7,139 bases of DNA from positions 1 to 7,139 of the forward strand of contig JAUILW010000161.1 in the NCBI GenBank assembly GCA_030432795.1, given 5' to 3'. The notes under the pieces were generated by a model. That model saw only the letters and a program-made list of their open reading frames with translations, was not told the DNA's origin and ran no database searches. Numbering within the stretch: the first letter of the stretch is position 1; every line of letters begins with the position of its first letter. The translations under genes were made by a program, and so were the position numbers. Shown here piece after piece: positions 1-5,731 of the stretch. The stretch comes from Gammaproteobacteria bacterium (GTDB lineage: Bacteria; Pseudomonadota; Gammaproteobacteria; Pseudomonadales; Azotimanducaceae).

Positions 1-2
1 TG

Positions 3-188
3 TCGCTGGCGGTTTCGGGTCTGTTCGTACTGCTCATGTGCGGCCTGATCCTGTGGGAAACGCAGAACATCGTGCGCGGCGGTGAAACCAACTACATCAT
101 GGCCACGGTGACGCTGTTCGTGTCGATCTACAACCTGTTCACGTCCCTGTTGCACCTGCTGGGCTTCCTCGGCGGCGACGACGCCTGA
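3..188 (+). CDS. Bax inhibitor-1/YccA family membrane protein, C-terminal part
   Basis: This is the last 61 residues of a multi-span inner-membrane protein; the 5' part lies outside the window. Two hydrophobic stretches are visible (about residues 1-18 and 31-57 of the fragment), joined by a short polar loop containing ETQNIVRGGETNYIMATV. The loop and the following VSIYNLFTSLLHLLGF tail are characteristic of the Bax-inhibitor-1 family (E. coli YccA, a modulator of the FtsH protease, ends in a very similar way). The TGA stop shares its A with the purK ATG, so the gene is probably co-transcribed and translationally coupled with purK. The family assignment is fairly secure. The specific role (FtsH modulation or ion leak) is inference from homologues. 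Confidence 0.85.
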   Translation, partial: SLAVSGLFVLLMCGLILWETQNIVRGGETNYIMATVTLFVSIYNLFTSLLHLLGFLGGDDA

Positions 189-1318
189 TGGGAACGGCCA
201 TAGGTATCCTGGGCGCCGGTCAGCTCGGCGCCTATCTTTGCCGCGCAGCCCGTCAGCTCGGGCTGCGCTCCGTTGTGCTCGCTTCCCGCCAGGACGATGT
301 GGCGGTGCCGTTGGCAGATCAGGTGGTCTACGGGGCGCTCGACGACGTCGACAACGTCGCGCGCCTGCTCGACCATTGTGATGTGGTGACGTTCGAGCGC
401 GAGGACGTGGCACCTGCGGTGCTCGACCTCATTGCGGAGCGTGCACGTTCCGGTAGGGTTCGAGTGGCGCCTGGCGTTGAGACGCTGCGTCTCATTCAGA
501 ACAAAGCGGATCAGAAAGCCTGGCTCGCTGAGCACGACATCCCAACCGCCCCGTTTCTGCGATTCGATGCAGGTATCAGCGATCAGTGCACCGTCCCGTT
601 CGGACCACGTTACGTGATCAAGCGGCAGCGCGGTGGATATGACGGGCTTGGTGTGGCGGTGGTGAAGGATGGTATCGTGCCGCCTGCCATGGCGGGCGCG
701 CCCTGCATAGCCGAGCAGTGGGTGGAGCACGAGCAGGAGATCGCGGTGCTCCTGGCGCGCAATGTGGCGGGCGAGGTGGCGGTGTATCCTGTGTTCGCCA
801 TGGACTTCGATGCGCGGGGTAACGTTCTGCGCCAGGTGGTGTGCCCGGCCGGGCTCGGCGAGCGTCTTGAAGTGCAGGCGCGTAGCCTGGCTGTACGTGT
901 GGTTGAGGCGCTCGAGGGAGTTGGTGTGTTTGCGGTGGAGATGTTTGTCACAGAGTCTGGGCTGCTGGTGAACGAGATCTCGCCGAGGGTGCACAACGTC
1001 GGTCACCTGACTATCGAAGCTTTCGATGTGTCGCAGTTTGAGCTTCACGTGCGGGCGGTGAGCGGCTTGCCATTGCTCGAGCCGCGTCAATCGCAGCCGG
1101 CGGCCATGAACAACCTGCTCTACGAGCCTGAACTCGATCGCGCCTGCCGCGATCGGATGGCCTTAGACGGTCAGCCGGAAGGGGTGCACGTGCATTGGTA
1201 TGGCAAGAGCGAACCTCGGCCGCTGCGCAAAATGGGCCACCTCACCGTGGTGTCGGTTAGTGCGCTGCAGGCGGCACGACGCGCAGATGCCTCTATAGAC
1301 GTACTGAAGGCAGGTTGA
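188..1318 (+). CDS. purK: N5-carboxyaminoimidazole ribonucleotide synthase (PurK)
   Basis: This is a cytosolic ATP-grasp enzyme of de novo purine synthesis. It converts AIR + ATP + bicarbonate to N5-CAIR, probably through carboxyphosphate. The protein has 376 residues, slightly longer than E. coli PurK. The N-terminal nucleotide-fold loop GILGAGQLG is at residues 6-14. The ATP-grasp loop KRQRGGYDGLG is at 145-155. The metal/substrate segment NEISPRVHNVGH is at 262-273, with E251 and E263 as likely Mg ligands. The C-terminal RKMGHLTV is at 347-354. The ATG overlaps the upstream stop (TGATG), and its own stop overlaps the purE start. Several usually conserved positions differ: FEREDV (69-74) where EFENV is typical, RVHNVGH for RPHNSGH, and RPLRKMGH for RPGRKMGH. 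The purK-before-purE order is the reverse of the E. coli operon. The core catalytic motifs are intact, so activity is expected. Confidence 0.96.
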   Translation: MGTAIGILGAGQLGAYLCRAARQLGLRSVVLASRQDDVAVPLADQVVYGALDDVDNVARLLDHCDVVTFEREDVAPAVLDLIAERARSGRVRVAPGVETLRLIQNKADQKAWLAEHDIPTAPFLRFDAGISDQCTVPFGPRYVIKRQRGGYDGLGVAVVKDGIVPPAMAGAPCIAEQWVEHEQEIAVLLARNVAGEVAVYPVFAMDFDARGNVLRQVVCPAGLGERLEVQARSLAVRVVEALEGVGVFAVEMFVTESGLLVNEISPRVHNVGHLTIEAFDVSQFELHVRAVSGLPLLEPRQSQPAAMNNLLYEPELDRACRDRMALDGQPEGVHVHWYGKSEPRPLRKMGHLTVVSVSALQAARRADASIDVLKAG

Positions 1319-1803
1319 TGACCAAGGTTGCGATCGTCATGGGCAGCGACTCGGATCTGCCTACCATGGCCCCTGCACGTGACGTGCTGCGCGAGCTCGA
1401 CATCGATAGCTGGGTATCCGTGGTCAGCGCGCATCGAACGCCGCGGCGTCTGTTTGAATTCGCAGAGGGTGCGGTAGCGCGAGGGTTCCGAGTGATCATC
1501 GCAGGCGCAGGCGGTGCCGCACACCTGCCTGGCATGATTGCATCGCTCACCCCGCTGCCGGTGATTGGCGTGCCGGTGAGCGCCACGCGTCTTGCAGGTG
1601 AGGATGCACTTCTGTCCATCGTGCAGATGCCGGCTGGCGTGCCTGTGGCGACCGTCGCCATCGATGGCGCTCGTAATGCGGGCATTCTCGCGGCGCAGAT
1701 TCTCGGTGCGGCCGATGACGAGATTCTCCAACGCGTAGCGCTCCTCAAGGCGCGCATGGCCGAGGAAAGCGAGGCGAAAGCGACGCGCGTCGAACAGAGC
1801 TGA
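1318..1803 (+). CDS. purE: N5-carboxyaminoimidazole ribonucleotide mutase (PurE, class I)
   Basis: This 161-residue protein is the usual size for class I PurE, a cytosolic homo-octamer that moves the carboxyl group of N5-CAIR to give CAIR, the step after PurK. Visible motifs are the GSDSD phosphate/substrate loop at residues 9-13, SAHRTP at 37-42 (H39 being the expected catalytic histidine), GAGGAAHLPGM at 63-73, and LLSIVQMPAGVPVATVAI at 98-115. The adjacent purK supports class I (mutase) rather than the CO2-using class II. The ATG at 1318 is preferred over the in-frame TTG at 1315 because GAAGG at 1306-1310 lies 7 bases upstream and because it overlaps the purK stop by one base. The segment after TVAI (DGARNAG) appears about two residues shorter than in the E. 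coli and Bacillus proteins as I remember them. Residue 14 is Leu where Trp is common. Confidence 0.96.
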   Translation: MTKVAIVMGSDSDLPTMAPARDVLRELDIDSWVSVVSAHRTPRRLFEFAEGAVARGFRVIIAGAGGAAHLPGMIASLTPLPVIGVPVSATRLAGEDALLSIVQMPAGVPVATVAIDGARNAGILAAQILGAADDEILQRVALLKARMAEESEAKATRVEQS

Positions 1804-1812
1804 TCGCCTGCC

Positions 1813-2793
1813 ATGGACAGCCTGTTTCTCGCTAACCTGACCTCGCCGCCGCTGTTGTTCTTCGCGCTGGGTTTGCTGGCCGCGCTCGTGCGCTCGGACC
1901 TGGAGATTCCCGAGCAGGTAGCCAAGCTGTTGTCGCTGTACCTGCTCTTCGCGATTGGCTTCAAGGGCGGCGTGGCCCTCAGCTCGAGCCTCGGCGGTTG
2001 GACGACATTCACCTCGCTCGGAGCCGCGGTGCTGCTCGCGAGCCTCATCCCGTTCGGGGTGTTTTTTGCACTGCGTGCCCGATTGGGAGCGGCTGATGCT
2101 GCAGCCATGGCGGCTACGTACGGTTCGGTGAGTGCCGTGACTTTCGTCACGGCCACCAGTTTTCTCGATGCTGGCGAGGTAACGTGGAGCGGCTACATGG
2201 TCGCGGCGATGGCGTTGATGGAGTCTCCAGCGATCATCATCGGTCTGCTGCTCTACCGGGTCTACAACCGCGATAGCGCGGGTGCACTGCCGTTTGAACC
2301 GAAAGCGATGCTCAGAGAGTCGCTCCTCAACGGCTCGGTGTTCCTCATCCTCGGTAGCCTGGCCATCGGCTACGCCACGGGCGAGCGGGGTATGACCCAA
2401 CTCGAGCCGCTGGTGGTGGATCTCTTTATCGGCATCCTGTGTCTGTTCCTGCTGGATATGGGCATTGTCGCCATGCGCCGCATGCGCGATCTCTCGCGAG
2501 GTGGAGGTCAGACCATGATGCTGGCGTTGCTGGGGTTGCTACTACCACTGCTGCACGGCGCGATGGGTATGGCGCTTGCCTGGATGTTGGGGCTGGGTGA
2601 GGGAGATGCGCTGCTGCTGGTCGTGCTTGCGGCATCCGCGTCGTACATCGCCGTGCCGGCCGCCATGCGGCTGGCCCTGCCCGAGGCTAATCCCAGCTAC
2701 TATCTAGGCACGTCGCTGGCTATCACCTTTCCGTTCAACCTGATCGTCGGTATTCCGCTGTACCATGTGGCGGTTCGCTGGCTGGTCGCGTGA
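1813..2793 (+). CDS. sbtA: SbtA-type sodium-dependent bicarbonate transporter
   Basis: This 326-residue integral membrane protein belongs to the SbtA family (formerly DUF897), known from cyanobacteria as high-affinity Na+/HCO3- symporters of the inner membrane. It is somewhat shorter than the Synechocystis protein (about 370 residues), apparently in the cytoplasmic loop between the two inverted halves. About ten hydrophobic segments are visible. Family hallmarks are SDLEIPE (28-34) followed by LLFAIGFKGGVAL (44-56), the first crossover motif GSVSAVTF (104-111), GYMVAAMALMESPAIIIG (127-144), and the second-half repeat ASASYIAVPAAMR (274-286) followed by PEANPSYYLG (290-299). The two small-residue motifs correspond to the bicarbonate/sodium binding crossovers. 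The gene lies 9 bases after purE with no strong Shine-Dalgarno sequence, so coupled translation is likely. An SbtB-like gene follows. Transport of bicarbonate is inferred from the family; other anions cannot be excluded. Confidence 0.93.
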   Translation: MDSLFLANLTSPPLLFFALGLLAALVRSDLEIPEQVAKLLSLYLLFAIGFKGGVALSSSLGGWTTFTSLGAAVLLASLIPFGVFFALRARLGAADAAAMAATYGSVSAVTFVTATSFLDAGEVTWSGYMVAAMALMESPAIIIGLLLYRVYNRDSAGALPFEPKAMLRESLLNGSVFLILGSLAIGYATGERGMTQLEPLVVDLFIGILCLFLLDMGIVAMRRMRDLSRGGGQTMMLALLGLLLPLLHGAMGMALAWMLGLGEGDALLLVVLAASASYIAVPAAMRLALPEANPSYYLGTSLAITFPFNLIVGIPLYHVAVRWLVA

Positions 2794-2806
2794 CGAGGCA
2801 CTGCAC

Positions 2807-3103
2807 ATGAAGCCCTGCAAACGAATCGAGGTCGTCATTGAGCGTGCGATTGCACCGCGGCTGGCAGGCCTGTTGCTCGAAGCTGGAGCGCCTGGTTACA
2901 CACTTATCGACCATGCCAGCGGCCGTGGCGACAGAGGCGAGCGTCGTGGCGATGAGCCGGCTGGTACGTCCACAAACTGCGTGTTTATCGTTGCCTGCAA
3001 TGAAGACGAGGTGGTGGAACGGATTATCGACGCGGTGCGCCCCACACTGTCCCGCTACGGTGGCGTGTGCCTTGTGACGGAGGCGCTCTGGTTGCGCCAC
3101 TAG
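2807..3103 (+). CDS. sbtB: SbtB-type PII-like regulatory protein
   Basis: This is a 98-residue soluble protein with the PII-like ferredoxin fold, expected to be a trimer. Cyanobacterial SbtB binds cAMP, AMP, ADP or ATP and docks on SbtA to control bicarbonate uptake. Here the first strand and helix (KRIEVVIERAIAPRLAGLLL) lead into GYT at residues 30-32, a T-loop-like segment GRGDRGERRG at 39-48, STNCVF at 55-60, and YGG near 84-86 at the nucleotide pocket. All follow the SbtB pattern. The tyrosine uridylylated in classical PII is absent, and the protein ends at WLRH without the C-terminal CGPEGC redox motif of Synechocystis SbtB. The ATG at 2807 is chosen over the upstream ATG at 2765 because GAGG at 2795-2798 lies 8 bases before it and the earlier start would run inside sbtA. 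It is 13 bases after sbtA and is probably the last gene of the unit. Confidence 0.88.
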   Translation: MKPCKRIEVVIERAIAPRLAGLLLEAGAPGYTLIDHASGRGDRGERRGDEPAGTSTNCVFIVACNEDEVVERIIDAVRPTLSRYGGVCLVTEALWLRH

Positions 3104-3128
3104 TCGGCGGCTCAGATTGCGGTGGCGC
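3094..3128. repeat. Inverted repeat across the convergent sbtB/MFS junction
   Basis: GCGCCAC at 3094-3100 is the perfect complement of GTGGCGC at 3122-3128, separated by 21 bases. The repeat spans both stop codons of the convergent genes, which are only 8 bases apart. It could form a GC-rich hairpin in both transcripts, but no U-run follows on either side. A role as a bidirectional terminator is only a possibility. Confidence 0.3.
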
Positions 3129-4428
3129 TTTCCGCGGGGACGCTGGCGCGCTGCAGATCCTCGCGCAGGCTGCGGGCGGCGAAGAGGAAGTGTGCTCCGG
3201 CCCAGAAATAGGCGGCCGTAGCGATGAGAATCGCCCAGCGCAGACCCTCGCCGGGGAATGTGCCTTCCAGCGCGTCGCTCAGCACGCCCACCAGGAACGG
3301 CCCAAGTCCCAGGCCGATGATGTTCAGAATGAACAGCACCACCGCTGACGCCAATGCGCGCATGCGGGTAGGAGCAATGTTCTGAATGGTTCCGAAGGCC
3401 GGCCCCAGCCACAGCGAGTTGAGCAGGCTCGGCACGACGAGCACGGCGATGGCGACGTAGGGAGAGTTGTTCATGAGTGCAAACACATAGAACGGGAACG
3501 CCGCCAGCACACCGGCTGCCGGCACCCAGGCGTACATGCGCTTGTCGCGCCGCGCCAGCCGGTCGGCGATGTTGCCGCCCAGAAGTGTGCCGATGGCGCT
3601 GGCTACGCCCAGCACCAGTCCGAAGTAGGTCGCGGTTTCGGCGATACCCATCTCGTGCACCCTTATGAAAAAGGCGGGTAGCCACTGCCCGAGGCCGTAG
3701 CCTACGAACGAGGTCAGAGCGCCGCCCATGGCCATGTGCATGATGGTGCGGTTTTTGAGCAACACCGGCAGAGTGTCGCGCAGCGGAGGCTGCGGGGTTG
3801 CAACGCCTACCGTGCCATCCGACAAGCCGCGTAGGGGTTCGCGCACGGTCAGCTTGAACGCCACGGCAAGGAGGATGCCGGGTAGCCCGACGATGAAGAA
3901 CGCTGCACGCCAACCGTAAAACTCGGCGATCCAGCCGCCGGCCAGAAGGCCGAGAATGCTGCCAATAGGAATGCCGAGCGCGTAGATGGACATGGCGGAT
4001 GCGCGGGACTCCGCCGGGTAGTAGTCAGCAATCAATGAGTGGGCGGGCGGCGAGCAGCCAGCTTCGCCAACGCCCACACCAATGCGCGCGGCCAGCATCT
4101 GAGCGAAGTTCTGCGCCATGCCGCACAACGCAGTCATGCCGCTCCAGATGACGAGCGCGCTGGTGATGATGGTGGTGCGGTTGGCGCGGTCGGCGAGCCG
4201 GGCGATGGGTATGCCGAGCACGGTATAGAACACCGCAAAAGCGAGGCCGGTCATCAGACCGATCTGCGTGTCGCTCAAACCCAGGTCGAGTTTGATCGGT
4301 TCTGCCAGGATGGTGACGATCTGGCGGTCGAGAAAATTGAACACGTACACGACCACCAGCATGGCCAGTACGTAGGATCGATAGCGGGGGGTGACGGGCG
4401 GCGCGCCGCCCGTCTCAAGTGCGCTCAC
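3112..4428 (-). CDS. Spinster-type MFS transporter
   Basis: This 438-residue, twelve-span carrier belongs to the major facilitator superfamily, close to the Spinster-like branch. Evidence: RYRSYVLAML leading into VYVFNFLDRQI (28-37), EPIKLDLGLSDTQIGLMTGL (43-62), the motif-A-like GIPIARLADRANR (72-84), GEAGCSPPAHSLIADYYP (121-138), the second-half motif GNIADRLARRDKR (285-297) and NIAPTRMRA (350-358). The substrate cannot be read from sequence; bacterial relatives are mostly uncharacterised, and animal Spinsters carry sphingosine-1-phosphate or lysolipids. The GTG at 4428 is chosen because it begins just before the conserved region and overlaps the stop codon of a small upstream gene in a GTGA junction. 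An ATG 15 codons earlier (4473) would add a charged, unrelated N-terminus and lie inside that gene. It converges on sbtB with 8 bases between the stops. Confidence 0.9.
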   Translation of the reverse strand: MSALETGGAPPVTPRYRSYVLAMLVVVYVFNFLDRQIVTILAEPIKLDLGLSDTQIGLMTGLAFAVFYTVLGIPIARLADRANRTTIITSALVIWSGMTALCGMAQNFAQMLAARIGVGVGEAGCSPPAHSLIADYYPAESRASAMSIYALGIPIGSILGLLAGGWIAEFYGWRAAFFIVGLPGILLAVAFKLTVREPLRGLSDGTVGVATPQPPLRDTLPVLLKNRTIMHMAMGGALTSFVGYGLGQWLPAFFIRVHEMGIAETATYFGLVLGVASAIGTLLGGNIADRLARRDKRMYAWVPAAGVLAAFPFYVFALMNNSPYVAIAVLVVPSLLNSLWLGPAFGTIQNIAPTRMRALASAVVLFILNIIGLGLGPFLVGVLSDALEGTFPGEGLRWAILIATAAYFWAGAHFLFAARSLREDLQRASVPAESATAI

Positions 4429-4532
4429 ACGAAGGTGTTGACGACAGCCATGCCGCCCATGAGCGCGGCGCACGCTGCAAAGATGATCAGGGTGCCGCCG
4501 ATGACGGAACGGAATGGGTCTTCAATCCACAT
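4425..4532 (-). CDS. Small single-span membrane protein (35 aa), coupled to MFS gene
   Basis: This short open frame begins ATG at 4532 and ends TGA at 4427-4425. It encodes 35 residues: a polar N-terminus MWIEDPFRSV, then a hydrophobic segment at about residues 11-31 rich in Gly/Ala (GGTLIIFAACAALMGGMAVV), then a short NTFV tail. Three observations support it as real: an ideal Shine-Dalgarno AAGGAG 7 bases upstream, the stop overlapping the GTG start of the Spinster-type carrier (GTGA), and a coherent transmembrane profile with Gly-Gly pairs that often mediate helix packing. I do not recognise a family. By analogy with other tiny subunits encoded next to transporters it may associate with the carrier, or it may act as a leader peptide controlling the carrier's translation. 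Both roles are inference. Confidence 0.75.
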   Translation of the reverse strand: MWIEDPFRSVIGGTLIIFAACAALMGGMAVVNTFV

Positions 4533-4539
4533 AAATGTA

Positions 4540-4545
4540 CTCCTT
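4540..4545 (-). promoter_or_regulatory. Strong ribosome binding site for the 35-aa gene
   Basis: On the minus strand the bases read AAGGAG, a consensus Shine-Dalgarno sequence, 7 bases before the ATG at 4532. It is the best ribosome binding site in the window. The downstream MFS gene has no comparable site of its own, which supports translation of the carrier by coupling. Confidence 0.75.
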
Positions 4546-4630
4546 GGTGTTGATGAACGAATGCTTGTCGAAACGGCGCGCAGCATGCCGAGCTGTCTGC
4601 ATCGAAAAAAGCAGGTTGTATGGTGCCCAT

Positions 4631-4649
4631 GCTTCGATGTGTTCGAAGC
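4631..4649. promoter_or_regulatory. Candidate operator: perfect 19-bp palindrome
   Basis: GCTTCGA at 4631-4637 is followed by the spacer TGTGT and its exact complement TCGAAGC at 4643-4649. This 7-5-7 arrangement is the size and symmetry of a binding site for a dimeric helix-turn-helix repressor. It lies about 100 bases upstream of the small membrane protein start and about 150 bases before the peptidase start, between two divergent units. No regulator that would bind it can be identified. Confidence 0.4.
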
Positions 4650-4795
4650 GTTGGCTGGCCGGGTGCCGGGCTGGTTTATCCCTGGGGTCAGCGTGGTTGA
4701 GGTGTCAGCGGGCGAAAGTCTGGCGTCGAGTGTCGCTTCAGGCGAAACTGCCCCTATCTAACTGCACTTCCCGGAACCGGCGTTGCTGTCTTGAG

Positions 4796-5719
4796 ATGAA
4801 GCGGCCTCTCCTTACGCTGCTCTTTGCCTGTCTGCTGGCTCCTGCTCACGGCTGGGATGGCCGGCGCCTGAGCGTGCCCGTCGTAGTGGATGGGCATACT
4901 GTGACCTACCCGGAGTTTGCGATCTACGTGATGCCGGAGCAGCACTTTTCGGTGCACTTTCGTGATGCGCTCAATGGCGGCACTGCGGAGTTTGCCGGGC
5001 GTACCATTGCTGTGGGGGAAAGTGCAATGCAGGCGCCGAAGGCGCCTGGTCTGTACCCGCTCACCATAACCAATAGTGCCTCCGGCGAGGTTGCGACAAT
5101 ACATGTGTTCGTGATGGTTGCTGCTGCGCGCTTGACGGGCGAAGGCTATCTGAACGGATACCGGATTGGCGCCTATCCAAGCCAGCCGCTGAATGACCTT
5201 GACATCTATCAGGCGCCGCCGGGGTACGTGGAGGTCACCAAAGACAATCAGCACACGCCGCTGTCGCCGAACTTTCGCCTGGGGCAGTTCGTCACCAAAC
5301 AGCCGGGTGGGTTTCCGAAGTATGTGGTGTTGCGGGCGAGTCTGCTGCTCAAGCTGGAGAGCATCCTTGCGCAACTGAATGCCAGCGGAAGAGCTACTGG
5401 CGGATTCGTCATCATGAGTGGTTATCGTACGCCCTGGTACAACCATAGCATCGGCAACGTGCCGGGTAGCCGTCATGTCTGGGGCGGTGCGGCCGATATC
5501 TTCATCGATGAGCACCCCGCGGATGGCGTGATGGACGACTTGAACGGCGACGGCAACATTGATCAGGAAGACGCCCTGTGGCTTGCATCGTTCATCGATG
5601 ACATGTCTCGCAGGGGCTTGTTCGGGGAGCGTGTTGGCGGCCTGGGTGTTTATGGAAGCACGGCGGCGCACGGGCCGTTCGTGCACGTAGATGCGCGCGG
5701 CACGCGCGCGCGCTGGTAG
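4796..5719 (+). CDS. Secreted M15-type zinc peptidase (D-Ala-D-Ala carboxypeptidase-like)
   Basis: This is a 307-residue exported protein. Residues 1-19 look like a Sec signal peptide (MKRP, then LLTLLFACLLAPAHG). An N-terminal part (about 20-165) of apparently beta-rich sequence is of unknown function. The C-terminal domain resembles the M15A/YcbK group, which acts on peptidoglycan peptides. It has SGYRTP at 208-213, the zinc motif SRHVWGGAAD at 225-234 (H227, D234), and the last ligand in FVHVDARG at 295-302 (H297), ending RARW. Between the ligands is DLNGDGNIDQED (248-259), which matches a calcium-binding EF-hand/dockerin loop. The ATG at 4796 is selected because the signal peptide begins there; the open frame extends upstream without protein-like sequence. 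The Shine-Dalgarno sequence is poor. The likely location is the periplasm, and the exact peptide bond cut cannot be inferred. Confidence 0.85.
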   Translation: MKRPLLTLLFACLLAPAHGWDGRRLSVPVVVDGHTVTYPEFAIYVMPEQHFSVHFRDALNGGTAEFAGRTIAVGESAMQAPKAPGLYPLTITNSASGEVATIHVFVMVAAARLTGEGYLNGYRIGAYPSQPLNDLDIYQAPPGYVEVTKDNQHTPLSPNFRLGQFVTKQPGGFPKYVVLRASLLLKLESILAQLNASGRATGGFVIMSGYRTPWYNHSIGNVPGSRHVWGGAADIFIDEHPADGVMDDLNGDGNIDQEDALWLASFIDDMSRRGLFGERVGGLGVYGSTAAHGPFVHVDARGTRARW

Positions 5720-5731
5720 GGTTTGCAGGCG

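Larger units (their letters stand above)
4533..4795. other. Divergent intergenic region
   Basis: These 263 bases separate the minus-strand small-protein/MFS unit from the plus-strand M15 peptidase, and must hold the promoters of both if neither is read through from elsewhere. The region contains the ribosome binding site above, a perfect 19-bp palindrome at 4631-4649, and two copies of GGCGAAA exactly 30 bases apart (4711-4717 and 4741-4747). I could not find a convincing pair of sigma-70 -35/-10 boxes on either strand. An open frame on the plus strand continues through it into the peptidase gene, but its translation has no protein-like character here. Confidence 0.6.

Noticed and set aside
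128..1090. Long minus-strand open frame opposite purK (320 codons)
   Set aside because: It is antisense to a clearly recognisable purK, and its translation is Arg/His-rich without domain character, as expected for shadow frames in GC-rich DNA.
1171..2400. Long minus-strand open frame (409 codons) opposite purE and sbtA
   Set aside because: The translation is charged and low in hydrophobic pattern with no motif. It covers the complements of two well-supported genes.
2765..2806. Upstream ATG at 2765 for the SbtB-like protein
   Set aside because: It lies within the end of sbtA and lacks a ribosome binding site. The ATG at 2807 has GAGG at the right distance and matches the expected N-terminus of the family.
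2735..3913. Minus-strand open frame of 392 codons
   Set aside because: It overlaps the Spinster-type carrier in another frame and runs antisense across sbtB. The Arg/Gly/Ala-rich translation has no family features.
4429..4473. ATG at 4473 as the start of the Spinster-type carrier
   Set aside because: It would add 15 charged residues not expected in the family and lies inside the better-supported 35-residue gene, whose stop overlaps the GTG at 4428.
4039..4761. Plus-strand open frame of 240 codons
   Set aside because: Most of it is antisense to the carrier and the small membrane gene, and the rest is noncoding. It has no ribosome binding site or recognisable domain.
4535..4795. An 87-codon N-terminal extension of the M15 peptidase
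   Set aside because: The extension is Arg/Cys-rich and would place the clear signal peptide in the middle of the protein. The ATG at 4796 is the sensible start.
4799..4834. Lipoprotein signal (LFAC) in the M15 peptidase
   Set aside because: The Cys at residue 12 leaves too short a hydrophobic stretch before it, and the hydrophobic segment continues past it. An ordinary Sec signal peptide is more likely.
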